From Sipunculus nudus (lineage: Eukaryota; Annelida; Sipuncula; Golfingiida; Sipunculidae), in contig CM049308.1 in the NCBI GenBank assembly GCA_026874595.1, positions 73,258,624-73,322,623 on the forward strand: DNA of 64,000 bases, written 5' to 3'. A program made the translations under genes and the position numbers. Numbering within the stretch: position 1 is the stretch's first letter; every line of letters begins with the position of its first letter. Below, piece after piece: positions 36,401 through 51,400 of this stretch. The notes under the pieces were generated by a model. The model saw only the letters and a list, made by a program, of their open reading frames with translations. It ran no database searches and had not been told where the DNA came from.

Positions 36401-39400
36401 AATCTGAAATTTGAAAATAAAAGCTGCAAAATTAGGCTAGTTATTGAATTTTTTTGGAGGCTCTTGTTGTATTCCCTTACATTGTCAAGCAGTCCACTTT
36501 GATGACTGTAGGTCATTCAGTGCACATCTCTATGCTCCCCAGGCTGTTGGCGTAATTTTAGAAGTCCCCAAAATCTCCTACCATACCGAAAATTGGGTCA
36601 TTAGAACTTCGTTCCTTTGAGATATTAAGGAAAAAAACTGTTTTCCATAAAAAAAAGCCATTGTTACACTTCAAGGCTGCTTAATATCAAAACCACTGAT
36701 CTGTTTTTGATCGTATTTAGTATTCACATTCTTTCATACATTCTCTATGAACATACCAAAAATTAGGTCAGTATTGGGTATTATTTTGAAGTTATGGGCC
36801 AAAACATAATGCATTTTTTTTTTAAATCAGGAAATTTATTTACTCACCTTACATGAGAATTGCTGAACCTAGAGACTTTTTTCAGGAATATAACTTTATT
36901 TAATCAAGATTCAATTGTTTACCCAAAATTAGATCTGAATTTTGCAAATTTTTCAAGTTATTAGCATAAATAAAAAATCAATACCTTAAATTTTATCCAA
37001 CTTTGGCACTGTTGATTTAATTTTCACAGCATATATACATAAGGATTTAATCTTTTAAAATCTGAAATTTCAAAGAAATTGATTGGAAAGAATAGCTTTT
37101 ATTCATGTTTTCATACACCATGTCAAGTGTTGTTTACATCTAGCCCACCTAGTAGTACAGCCTTCACTTGCATTATGTAACCCACCCCAGGCAGCTTGCC
37201 TTGGGTCAGCTTGGCCACTACCAGCAGGCTTCCCCTCTGCCCTGCACTCCACCCCCCCCCCCCCCCCCGATGGTGCATAAACTAGATGAATGTTATTATT
37301 TTCTGTATTTGATTCATTCTTATTCTAGGCTGTGCTACATTTTAGATTTTGTATTGTACCACCAGGGTTACAATGATTTAAGTGTACATTTAATTGTGTC
37401 CACAAAGTGGTGTATTGCTATGAAAGTGTGGAAGTTCATTAGATAAGTAATTCCTTACTTCAGAAGAGTAAAAACTTCACCAGGTGTGAAATTGACTATT
37501 AATTCCAGTAATAAATTAAAACTGGGATAGTAATTAGCACAATGATATTTGGTGTCCCTCATTCAACCAACAGTGTGTATACTTTATTTGAAAAGATGTT
37601 TTATTTTATCAAATTGACTTGATCTTTTATTTTATTTTGGTGAATAAAATTAAGCATGTACTGAAAACTCCAGTGTGCAAAACTTTTTAATAGTGATTCA
37701 AGGAATATTCTTGAAGATGCCATGTTGTGGCATTATTTTCATTTAAATTCAGTTTAAACATTTATGATTTAAAAATAATAAAATATATGTGTATGCATAA
37801 TATGACCCAATATGAGCTACAATTTGGATATATGATGATTGCAACTTTTGCAACAATTCTAATATTTTAACTTATATTTTCAGGTTTTTTTATTAAAAAT
37901 TTTTAAAACCTGTGAATAAAAAAAATGATTCAGATAAAAACTTCTTAATAGAAAAAGTGGATATTCTTAAAAAAAATAGGATTATATATAAACTTAAATG
38001 CATTATTCCCTTGAAAGTGAAATAAAGGTATTAGTCCATTCTGTCCACTTGCCTGTCCATCTGTAAATTTTCATATGCATCACAGTATCTCAAAACTTTT
38101 ACTCTTTTTCTTCATGACAGTCTTGTCAGAGTATTAGTTTGCAATCATATATTTAGAACTTTACTATAACCAAGTTGGAGGGCCCCTTTCCTCTTAGCTT
38201 TTCATACTCTTATATAAATGAAAAACATTACAATAGAATATTTCTACATCCACCTTCGTGCTGCCCTCACTTTTCCCTTCTCCGAACCCCATCCCAAAGT
38301 CAGCCTCAGTAAGCAAGAACAAGATGAATCAGATATATTCATACTTAATATTTTGTATAACTATTCGTCCATAGGTACCTATGTACATGCCAGAAATTAT
38401 GTCAATATTGTGTAATATGTAGACATCGTGGGCATCACAATAATGTACCTTGTCAAGACTAAAGAGATATTGTGTCATACAGTCACAAATTCATAGTTAA
38501 TCATAACATCATATCTGTCAAATTGAAAGCTTGCAGACTACCATACACTTTAGATCCTTCAACAAATAGCCTTATCATCATTCTACTACTGCTTATTTCT
38601 GCTGTTATTGCATTCATATTTGCTCAAATATATCACAATTTTCAACCCCTCCTAAATAAATAAAAAAAATAAACCACTATATTTGACTATTAATCCATCA
38701 GTCAGGTTATTTCATTTATCATTTACTCACATATTACATTACATTCCTTTATAATAGCCCAACATGTCCATGATATTTATAAGCTTTATCGACTCGATAT
38801 AGTATCACAGTGGAGGAACATTTATAGTCCAATCCCGATCAGCTGAGTGCCGTGACCCGTGGGTCCCTTGTTACATAGTGCATTGACTGTATGCATGTGG
38901 TAAGTCTAATCATATGGTTTACCAGTGGGACACATAAAAAAATTATACATATCCTGTGAGGCACATATACTTTAGCATGCTCTCTGGCCCCAAGTGCATG
39001 CATGAGCAAACTTCCCTACAAATATCCACACACTAACACAGCAAGTTCATAGAGAAATGATGAACTCATTTATTTGTATTCATGCTGTAGTTAACGTGTA
39101 ATGTGTTGTAAACAACCGTGATAGGTCACACAGAGCTGTCAGTACTGTGCTTGCTGTGCTGAGGGTTTTGGAGGATTTTGATATGTTTCTGTAAATTATC
39201 TGTGATTTGTTTTAGACTTAATGATATCAACACAGAATTGACAAAGTACAGAAACTATATATGAATACTTTGAGAGGCAGGTTTTTGTTTTTTAATGGAA
39301 TCGCAGGCTGAAGAAAAAGATACAGAAACACTTTTCTCTTACCATATCTTCCAGCTGGTATATCAGTGAGTTCCGTTTTATTGCATGTAAATCAAACACA

Positions 39401-42400
39401 CTTCCTGCATTCCAGCTTACACTAAATACATGCTTAAAACATGCTTCCTACATTAAAGATTATAAAGTAAAAACTTCAATAAAACAAGGTACGTTAGATT
39501 CGGCATTTTGCTGGCTTCTAACTTGGTGTTTTCCACAGACATGGATGGGACAGAGAATTGATATTGCACATAAGCACACACATACAAGGTATTAAGTATA
39601 CGATAAAATGTCCTGCCAGATTGTAGGATCAATCATAGGTTTATAGCGATCCACTGTAATGGTTGTCTGCTTCAGAGTGCCTGTCTGGGAAAAAGTACCA
39701 ACAATTGGTGTTATTATAAACTAAAATCACCTCCTTACCCAACTGGTCAAGTTGATTTGACAGAAATGAAGCAGATATGCCCCATTAGCTATTCCTTTAC
39801 TTGAGAAATAAAACCATTTTCATACCCCTTTATGTTGTATGTACCTTGTATATCAAACATTAACAAATACTGTTACAAGAGAGAAAAATAATAAAAAAAA
39901 ATGTTTTGTCTAATAACATAAATATGATAATTGCAGTAAAACATGCAAAATATAAAGCTAACTTTTTTGTTCATGATCATGATTATGAATATTGTTGGAA
40001 AGCTAGGTTTTACTTTCCCGACATAGCAAGCACTTTCATAAATTAATGTAGAGCCTCAGTTAAATTCATAAAAAAATATCTTCCTGGCAACAGTTATGTG
40101 TGTAAGCTGATAATGGCAGGCTGTCATCAACAATTGTGTACTGTTGATTGTTACTTTGAAAGGGATACATGTTGTTGTTGTTTCAGGGAGGTAGACATGA
40201 ACACACATGTGATAGTCCAAGTGGAAGAAAACAGTGTGTTCCTTACCAACGTGAAGGTGAGTACATTCCTGTAGTTTGAGTGTTGACATAATTCTTGAAT
40301 TCCTGTCACTGTCTCTGTGGAGCATGTCATAATTTACACAAGAAAGCCACAGTCAGGGAAGTCCTTATGCTGTGATTTCACACAACACATTGTCCAGTTT
40401 TGTGACAGCACAACTCTATAATCTCCTTTTGAACATTAGGGACAGCTAGGCTGCAGGTATTTCTAAAGAATACATTCCATCAAAGGTATTGGTGAAGAAA
40501 GGTACTGGTAACAAAGGTATTGTTGTTGGTAAAGAAAATAGCCAACATTCCAGGTAGTTATATAATCATCATGATGAACATCTTTAGGAACTTATGTTGT
40601 TCTGTCTTTGCCTTTAATTATTTAAAATGTGGAGATAAAACCCATTTAATAAATTTATAGATTTTGTCTATTTATTACCTTATAATCTTGGCATATTTTT
40701 ATTATCAGCATATTATAAAGATATAGCAATATGCATTCACCATATTAAGGCTGTATGTAGTGTCTACATTTTAAATTATTAATATTAAAGCCAGATTGTC
40801 TGGAGGCATGGTCATTGTCTTTATGGACATAACAAGACATGCTTGATGGGGAAACAAATGTGCAAAGATCTTCTAGAGATAAGTTTTGTTTTGGCGTGTG
40901 GGGACGGGAAGGATGTTATCTTATCAGGTCTTTGGAATGGTCTTGTATCAGCCAGTTAAATCTAGTGTTTGGACAGGTACTAGTGTTTAAACAGAGCATT
41001 TTCATTTATTCTTCAATTCCAAGAGGGGAGGGGGTTAGGCTGAATAACCTCTGATTGATATGAAACCTATATGACCTTGGTACAGAATATGATATTATAT
41101 CCAATGGGTGTTGTCATTCAAATAAAGTAAAATCTTTTTTATCTTGATAAAAGTGTCAGCAGGTTTTAGATATATTAAGGTAAAAATAATCTAGCTATTT
41201 AAATTGAGTTGTGGAGATGTGCTATTGATTTTGTGTTATCTTGTTTAAAATGAACAGGTTTACTACACAAATGTTTAACAAATCCCAATGAAATATTAAT
41301 CACAGGCTTTGCTTAAAGAACAGCTGATTTTAGTATTGTGTATTATACTTCACTTTATTGCTTCAAGGGATTCAAGATTTATATTAAATTTAGTCTCCAA
41401 ACCCTCACTTGATGTCACAAGACTTCAGTTTTTTATGCCACGATTCTGTTAACAGATATTAAAATGCAAGCAGCAGTTAATTTGGCTGCTAATTATAAAC
41501 AAATTTTCTGTTTGTTTATTTTATAGTTATTTATTTTTATTTAGTGTTATTCCAGCAGGTACAGTGCTCTGCTCACTGTCACACTCCAAAACTCAGTAAT
41601 TTGGACAGTAATTATACCTTAAGTTAAAAGATGTGATATGTAGTGCTATGCTTGACCAGCTTTTGTCTCATAGAACTTATTTCTAAACCATAAATAACAT
41701 TGATTTCCAATAGGTTTGTCAACTGTATTGCCTTCCAACTCCTTTTACAATCTGTAAATTACAAATGATCAATCTCCTCAATGTGCTTTACATAGCACTG
41801 AGAGACTGCTATTAAATGTCTGACATTCCTGTATATAAGATGTTAAATTATTGCCAATGCTTCAATACAGGGACATCTGACAATACAAATACAATATTTT
41901 ACTTTCTCTTGGTCTATTGTAAATATTATACTTGTAGTCACTTGTAAGAGAGGGACCCAGCAGCTCACTGCCTGATAGTGATATTTGATTATTCTGCATC
42001 AGTTAGCATTATGCACTAAATTTGATATATAATATGCAAAATCAAATTTCTAGTGCTGATAGGGCATCTCCGTGGACTACACTGTAATCCATATAATGAC
42101 CATGTCTCCTGGCATTTTCATCTTCAAGGGACGCCAATAGAACTGATGGCTGTAGATCTACGACATGGGAACAACATTGAGTTTATGATGTTAAACATGT
42201 AGCATAATGACCCGTCTGCTGGGATGGGAATCGATCACTTTGTGTGAATACTTTAGTTCTGCCATTAAGGCTCAGCTGTCTGTATTTCTGGGTTTCAATG
42301 CCTTATTGTTTGACATCTTTTCCACAAGAATGCTACCGTAATGTACTGAATATTATAACAGGTTTTGTTTTGTCTCCAGGATGTGTCAAAGGTTGCCTAG

Positions 42401-45400
42401 ATTGGCAAAGCGTAGCTTGATTTAGTAAAAATACAAGCCATCATTGCATTTTCATTGTTTACACCAAGAGGTCATATCAGTTGCCTTATCTACAGTCATA
42501 ACATTACAAGTTAGAAAGCACACAGTAGAGCACATACATTTATCCACTTAGGGTAAATTATTGTAGTGGAACTATTGCTAATTTACAAACAGACAGGGTT
42601 GAAAACATAAACTCCTTTGCAAAGATAACAGTGTTTGCAATTTTTTTTACGCTATGACGCAGTATGATTTAAATTTAGATTCGTCTTATCATTATTTTAC
42701 CCCGACCCAAAACATCTAACGTTATGAAATTATCATGAGAAAAAACAATGGTGAAAAGTACCTTTAATATGTGAATATAAAAGATATAGCATTTCATAAT
42801 GTGAAGGAATATGGATTTGAAATCAACTGCTTCACTTGAAATAATTATAATGCGCTTTGAATATAATGAAAATACTGTTTCCCAGCCATAAACGCATGTC
42901 ATGCACTTTATGTTTGGTCTGTTAGATTTATATTTAAGAAAAAATTAAGAGAAAATAAAGATTTGATTTGTCAATATATTTGCTTTTTCAGCATTTAAAT
43001 TTCAGTAGAATCTGATTTTAGTTAGAAATAAGTGACAGTGAGAGAAATTTGCTCAGCACAATAAATTGTCTCAGAGTCAAGCTCTGTTCTCTGTGTATCT
43101 GGGCCTTCTTTCTAGCATGATTGAATTCCACTTTAACATTGTCAAAATGAGTGACTTAGTTTTGACCTGAATGAGGCTGATACTTACAATATGAGGCATT
43201 ATATCTGGTGAAAGTCAGTTTGATACTGTTACCATTTCCACCTGAGGACTTCAGAACACTGACATGTGGCAGGTAGGCAGGTGCCCTCTCCCCTTGAAGT
43301 AAGGCTCATGTAATTTATACTTGTCACTGAGGGCCTTCCCTGCTAGCAGCTACATGGCCATTTTGTCAAAAGGAAGTACAGGTATTGGGACATAGTACTA
43401 CAACTGTGCAAAAAAAAAGGTTCTTTTTGTGGCTGGAGTGCATTATTTCATATATCTTAACACAAGCGTAATGTGGCCCAAAGGAGCAATGTACCAAAGT
43501 GACATGCCAAGTGCCATATGTCAAAATGTGGCATAGTTCTGGTTGTTTATTTTCTAACTACAGTTATTTATCAATCAAGAATTTATAATATATGTTGATT
43601 TACACAATGCTGTTTGCACAACCGATGTAAGTAGAAGTTGTTCAATTTAACCTTTTTAGCTCAGCTGGCACCCTTTGTCCATCATCTCTCTGGCTGTGTA
43701 GTCACCTTGCCAGAAGACCAAACAAGAATGTATATCAACATTATTTTTATCAGCCATATCCTAGTATATGGTTGCCAAGCATTTCAATCCAGATTGTTGT
43801 AAGACTACTGTTACCATGTCAAACCAAATCTTCTTAAGAATACTGTCTCCAAGCACATCAAACCTGATCTTTTCCAAAATTAAGCTTCCGAATTCAAAAA
43901 ACCACATCCTCTTTAAAAGTACAGTTACCAAGTATTTCATTAAACCATATCCTCTCCTAAATACAGGTTTAGTTTTTCAGACTAGATCCTATCCAAAGTG
44001 CTGTTTATACCGACTACTTAAAACAAGATTCTCTGCAAAATCATAGTTACCCAGGAGTGTATTAAACCAGATTTTCTCCAACATTACCAACATCTACCAA
44101 GCATTCAAAAAATATCCTCTTCAAAATATATAGTAACTACTGTAAGGCTGTGTTTGCATTTGATACCCCGGGTGAAAGTTGCTATTAAAGTTCCATATTC
44201 ATTTGCAATCATATGTGTATTATCTCATGTTTTTAGCTCTTTATGGCTGAATACAAAAGTAATGTTTCCCAGCGTACAGGCGTATTATCCCCAGTTCACC
44301 TGTCATACCTTTATTATGGTTCCATGTATGAGCAAACACAGTCAACATGTGTCTGTATATCATATCGAGACTGTGTGACCAGAGGTCTGATCTTGCACTT
44401 GCATGAAAATTCCCATAGAAGAAGAAATAACACAAAAGGAACACCAATTGGAAACTTTAAAAATCTTAATTTGTGAAGTTGTGCTGTATGGCTATCAGGT
44501 GGCATGTACACTGTTTTTGTTTTGGGCGACTTAGTGCGCCCTGTGCAAGCTTTTTTCCACTTGTGTACAGGAGTATGCAAATGGGTTCAGAATAAAATAT
44601 TGGCAGGTACTGTAATATTTCAGGGAGAATACACTATATTTCATATATATTTAATATACCTTGTATGTGAATAAGCCTCTTTAAGCATGAAGAATTAGTT
44701 AGTGTCACCTCATGATTTGGATCAGTGGTAGAGAGTGATTCTTAGGTTCAACAGGTATTGAACATTAGAGCTTGAGTCTCTTTCAGTCTTTATATTCCAT
44801 CAATATAAATAGTTTATCTCAATGATAGCTGCATTAAAAATAATAAATAAAACACAACTTCTTAGTAGTTATAATAGCACTGAAGTTCGACTTATTTACT
44901 ATTAAACCCTATACTGAAAATAAAGTCTCTTGCATTTATATATGTATTTTATATTTGATACAAAGATTATGTCACCAAGTATATTATAAAGCTGCAGAAA
45001 CCAGAGAAGCGTGTAAACTCATTGTTCAGGGTTAGTGGTGTGTTGGGTTTCCCTCTCCAGACAGATAAATAAAAAGCGGCAGTTCCTACGTTCTGGCTTG
45101 GAATTACTCTTCCTCCCTGATGAAATCCAATAAGGAGTGGATATCCCCATCTGTCAATTCATTGTCAGACATGGGTCATGTTGTCTATGATTCTTTCCAT
45201 GGTAACTCATTTACCAATATATATCAATTATTTTTTGGACTCCAGATTTGTATTCAGGTGGCCGGGTCAGGTTCCCAGACAGTCTCAGACATTACTTAAA
45301 GAAGTCTTCCATTACAAACAAGCTGATTCATCTTTTCAGCCCATCTTTTTTTAAGCCCACTGCAGGTATATTAACTTGCATAGACCAAAAAAAGAGGTTG

Positions 45401-48400
45401 GTTTCTAAGTCCATGCATGTCACACACACCCCCCCCCCCCCCCCCCGCAACATCAGAAATTTTTATTTTTATTTTATATAGAAATTAACTGATTTTGAGA
45501 AGAAAATTTATTATTTTTTCTTTCAGTCAAATAAGATTATAAAATTTTATTTTGTTATGACGGCTTGTAACCTATATTATTTTCAGAAAACCTATAATAA
45601 AAAGTAAAAAAAAATACCTGTCTGCATTGATGTATCAGAAAAAAGTATCTGAGAAGCCAACTTTTTATTGCCTTAAGAGTAAGTTTTGTAGCATATCAAG
45701 GCAGTGAAGCTGTTAAATGTTGTAGTATATGTCTTACAGGTAATTTACCTTAGAAACATTTGGTTCAGTATTATATTAACAAGTTGTAAACATTTTGTAC
45801 AATAAACACAACATTTGATTCCTCTCGCAGGTCCTTGGCTCAAGGAAAATACATAACATTCTGTGATGTTCTAGAAAAATTAGAGAAAACTGGAAATTTA
45901 TTTCTGTGAAATATTCTTAATAATATGGTTGCTGCAGCAACAATGAGTTGTTTGCACTGATGTAATGTAAATACATACCAGAATGAGGTAATGTACATGT
46001 AAGTTTGTCACCTTGTTTAATGTTTGTTCATACTTTTGTAACAGTTACATATATTATAAACACGTATAAATGATCGAATTATTGATAGTTTTATTGTTAA
46101 ATATGAATTATGATCATGATATACATACATTCTGGATTCTCATAATATGCCAGTAAACACAAATAAGATTTTTATTTTTTATCCCCACTCACTGTTGCAA
46201 CAATGGCAAATCAGCTAACTTACATATTACCAGTAGTAGCTATTGCGAATATAGTGGATATAACTATGTTCAACTCATTACAGCATACAAGCAAGAATTA
46301 TTTAATCTTCATTTGAATATGTAACATAGTACTACTTTACATGGGTAAGAATATGTTCAAATAAATCATACCAAAATGATTTAATAATAAATCAGTCTTT
46401 GATTGTTGAGCCTGAGTGAGTCACTTGAGATAGTCATATGAATTTATTCATAATTAGTCATAATGTTAGTAATGGTGTAGGACCCTTAGGCGTGAAATTA
46501 TTTTATGAAAAAAAATTCTACTCTCTGTTATTTTGGAAGATTTTTCTTTCATAAAAAAAAATTAGTAAAAGAAAATTAAATAAAATTGATATTATAGTGG
46601 ACTATTTCTCTTTGCATCACTTGAGGCCAAGAACATATACCAAGCCACAGATTTAAAAGTGTCAGTGCATCTGTAATATGATCTCATATGATTGTCATTT
46701 AATACTGCGGCACACTGGAATAACCCTTTGAGTGTAAAAAAAAAATAAAGTGTTTTGTTTATTGCCTGTCTGTAATAAGTAAGAACTTATGAAAATGGTT
46801 CTGGCTATAAATACTTTGATGTTCCATGAATATCCAGCAATGTATCAGACTTCTCTCAAAGATGAAGCCAGAGGATAACTTGGCTGAACTTTTTAATGAC
46901 ATACTTATATTTTTCACCATCAAGATGGCACCTGCCTTCAGTCATTGCACCGCAAGAGCCATATATAAAACTAGTCTATTACATTCACCATTAAACATTA
47001 TAGGTTCATTATTGGTGCATTTTGAGCTGTGTTGGCTCAGATTTGATTGTCTTTATGATTATGAATGGTGGTTCTCTGTAACAATGAACCTATAGACATG
47101 CTATTTTTATTATCACACAATGGAAATGGACCAGTTAGTAGATAGACTGCTGCCAGATATTCCAAGTACACTATTGATTTGGAAGAAATATAATATTTGT
47201 GCATGTTTGTGCCACAGGGCCAGCTGTTTGAAGCTGAGATGCTGGTACTTGCAGTACTGTAGAGATGGTATAATGTGGGTGTTAGCTGTGAGGTATTCTT
47301 AACAGTCCTCTGTGACTGATTGGGAGTATGTACCAATGGATATGTATTGTCTGTAAATATACAGCATCTCAGAGGCAGATAGAAGCTGACCCCTGCAGCT
47401 CAGCGATGCTTTATTTATAGATTAGATAAATCTCTGTTCAGAAAAATAATGCATGGAGGGCTCCTGACTTGAAACAGACTATCCATAAACAAACCATGAT
47501 AGAGATCCTTCTGTATGACGTACTGTAATACTTTGTGTGACCTTCCCATTTGTATTATTTCCAGACCCCAGATGTTGTATGTTATACTATATTGAAGCTG
47601 CTGGCTCTCAATCTGCCTCATATTTACTACTTTCATATCATTTTGCACATACAATTTTGCACTGATATTAAAGTACCAGGTATACATTTAATCCTTTCAG
47701 CATTTGTGAAATACCATGTTATTAAAAAATATGAAGATGTATTTTTAGAGGAGGAAGAGTTTATTTGCTTTTTTCCTGTCATTGTGTCTAAGCATGTTTA
47801 ACATATTAGGAACATAAATTCAGGAACTCCCAATTGTAAACAAATCAAACTGTCAAGTGACAGAATTCTCTAGTTCAGTTTGTACACCTCTATTTCAGAG
47901 TTTCACTGTTCATCTAAATTTGTTGTAACTCCCCCCCCCCCCCTGTTTCAGTTAAACTCAATATAAACCCTATCACTGCTGATATATGGGTTAAATTATG
48001 TACTTGTTAAACAACTCTGCAAGTTTCACATGGTGTGAAGACCTTGTCTTGCTCTCTTAACAAATGCCTGACAGCACACAGTCAGTGACAGATATCTTGT
48101 CTGTGGGAGATCCCTGTTGATAAATGATCACTTACAAGGATAGGTTAAATACACATGTTTTCAATACATATCTTTGTATTATGTCACATTATAATAATAT
48201 TTTTGGCATGAATTATTAATTTGGTCTTCAACAGTCATTTTTCATAAGCCCATCATATGATGGGAGTATTATGGTATACCCACCATCGGTCTGTTAACTT
48301 TTAGTGTCTCCGCCATAACATACCAGGGCTTTGATGGATTTTCACATTACTCTCCATAACTATTTACTAACAGCTTATCTTACCTGAGTTCGATTATGGG

Positions 48401-51400
48401 CAAAATGCACACATTTTATAAGGTCAAAGATGGCTAGACTACTTTGTGGTGTCACAGCAATAAACTTATGAAGAATATGAAGGATTTTTATAAAACTCAT
48501 TACAAATGTTAATCAATATAATATCTGGCCTAAGTTCAATTTCTAGCAAAAATTCATGCATATATAATGAGGTCAGAGGTCACCGCACTATGGAGGCACC
48601 TTGGTGACTTACCAAAAATCATGGATTTTCATGAAACTCATCATACATAGTTACCAATAGATGCCAAATATGAGACGATGAGGGCTGTTACTGCTTGCAT
48701 ATTAGAAAAAAGCCATGACATTAACTTCTTGAAATTAATTGTATGATATTTACCTTAAAAAATACATATATATATACTATAAATATTTTGTGTATATATA
48801 ACAAATAAATCTCCCATTTAGCTTTGTGGACATCTTGACTAAAGTCACATGATGGTTATTTTGTCCATTGACATTACATACTGTTGTATTTTGTCCGTGG
48901 GCTTTCTGTCCAGGGACAGTTTGTCTGGCTGCAGCAATAGCAGGACGTTCCAAAGTCAGACTTTAAGACTTCAGGGGTCCCGCTTGTTATTGTACACTAG
49001 GTTGTTAACATCAGATGGGATAACATTTTGTCTCATCCACTGTCTCCCAAGCGTGGTTTTAGTATGATGTGTGGGTTTATTTTTTTGTGCTTGACTGTTG
49101 TAGCCCTTTCCAGTTAGACAAGGCCCAAAATTGATTTTTACAAATGTCTGCACCGTTTAGTTTAGAATTGGGATCATGCATCCAAACAAGCTGTACAGGC
49201 AGCGGCAAACCACCACTCAGATAAATAAAACTACAATCACATAATGGTTTTCATGCATGATTCCATTTTAGTTTAGAATACTGTTATTCATGCCAGGCTT
49301 ATGAATAAATACAAACCACATGTAAAAAGCAGCATATTTCATATTTCAGACATTTAATAGTCATTTCAGATGAAAAAGATTAAACATTTGAAGATTAATT
49401 GGGAATTAATAGAAGTAGGTAAGAACAGCTAGATAAATCAGTGATTGGCTTACATTGATGTCATTTAGCCTAGGTATTCCTACCTGATATATAGAGTGGT
49501 GGAATTACATAGCTTTACTGCTGTGTGATGTTAATAAATGAACAGATTGTTCATCAGTCTTTTGGTTAGAGTTTGTGAATTCTCAGAAATACCAACAGGT
49601 CAATAAATATGCACTGTTGTGGATCCTGAAATACACACATGTATACTACTATTTAGGATATTGACAATTGGATATCCGTTGGCTCTATGTTGGTACTAGT
49701 CAATCAGCATGGTTAACAAACTGTGCAGTGAATACATTGTACTCTAATAGGTGTTTACTAGGTGTTTACCCCTCCAGTGATATATTTATCACCCATTTTC
49801 TGAATATAATCACATGGATGATGAACAAATATACAAGTCTTGTGTGTATGCTTAGTGTTTTCAATTACAACTCCAGCATTATAGAATAATCATTTACCAA
49901 TGCAGTGCTGCCTTACTGTTCTTCAGGCAGTAGTACACAAGCCAGAAAACTTAGTATATATATAAACCCGAACCTTCTAGTAGGGCTTAATATATTACAC
50001 CTGTAATGACTTTGCATTTTATAAGTGTACTTAAAAAGGTATATTGGTCAGCTAAGTAGAATTGACTAAGCTATATATAGAGACCAGAACATATGGTAAA
50101 CGTATACTAAAATAGGAAATTCTAATTCTTGTTTTGCATACAGTGTTACTGAACATGTACTGGCACTTTTATGGTAAATTTTACATTCTTGACATGTATA
50201 TCTGTGTGGGTCTCCTGATTTAGCCAATTTGTACACAATATATTAGTATTAAATCCACATATGGTATCACATGTTGGTGAATTACAACTAATCCACTGGC
50301 AACCGTGTGGTAAAATCCCTCATCTTGAATCCAGTATGTCTTTCATCAGCCGCTGTCACCACTTTTCCCTGTACTCTGTAGCATCATGTGTCACAGATAC
50401 GGTATGTGAGGATTTATGTTACAGCTGTGCTAATGGAACCATCTCAAGCACAGAGCTTTGTAAATGATAATACAAGACTCTGACAGGTGTCAGTTACAAA
50501 GTGTCCCCGGGCTTTCTCCATATCCTCCTGCTGTACTTACCTGAATATGTCATCTCCTCACAAGTTCCCACATGTTTGCCTGTGCATCTCTCAAATGTGT
50601 ACTACCATACTATTATTAACTACCCTACACTATTCATTTGTGGTGTGATTGGTAGGAGTAGGTTCTTATTGCACAATCAATGATTGGATTGAGCAAAATG
50701 TGTGATTAATAATCAGTTCAGATGAATATTCTGTAAATATGCAAAGAAAACATGCACAGTATTATATAACTCAAAGTATGGTTGGTAGTAAGTCGTGCAG
50801 GTATTTATGAGCAGGTGTAAGTCTTTTATTTTAACAGCCACTATAACATATGAAGCATGGCATCGCAGTTGCATTAATGAAAAACAGTTGTTTAATTCAA
50901 ATGGTGTAATTTTCAATTGACAGCTACTCCTGGCATCAAATTTACCATATTTATTTAAATATTGGTTCACTGGTGATGCACAGAATATTACCAAAAAAAA
51001 TGAAAATCTGGTTTTCCTATATATAACATTTGAGCATCTTTGGGTTAAACCAATTATTCTTGTGAGTCAATTGCTAGTTGTCTCCTGGTAACTTACTTTT
51101 GATAAAAACGCATGATAATGACACGCATAAAATTTGATACTGCACCAACATTTTTTTCATTGGTTCATAATATGTGCACTACCCTCTGTACGATTTCTAC
51201 CTGCACATAAGAAAATGTACATGCAAACGTGCATGTATGCACCCTCTATTTCACACCCGAATATAACTTTAGATGGTTCATATCAAATGAACACAATGAC
51301 TTCAAACATATATGGATACAACTTAAGCAATAATGTAAAGACAAATATACCCATTTAAATGTAAATTTAGTGGTAATTCTTAGACTGATAATTGCAGTAA

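Larger units (their letters stand above)
30433..40186. other. Kinesin intron 1
   Basis: AT-rich and CpG-poor, with no coding sequence seen. It holds a 33-bp triplicate, two tandem pairs of diverged dispersed repeats, a GTCTAGAC cluster and a 17-C tract at 37252-37268. Open frames such as 35793-36083 come from repeat sequence. Confidence 0.7.

Noticed and set aside
43768-44046. 92-codon open frame
   Set aside because: It coincides with the degenerate 40-bp array, and no family resemblance was seen.
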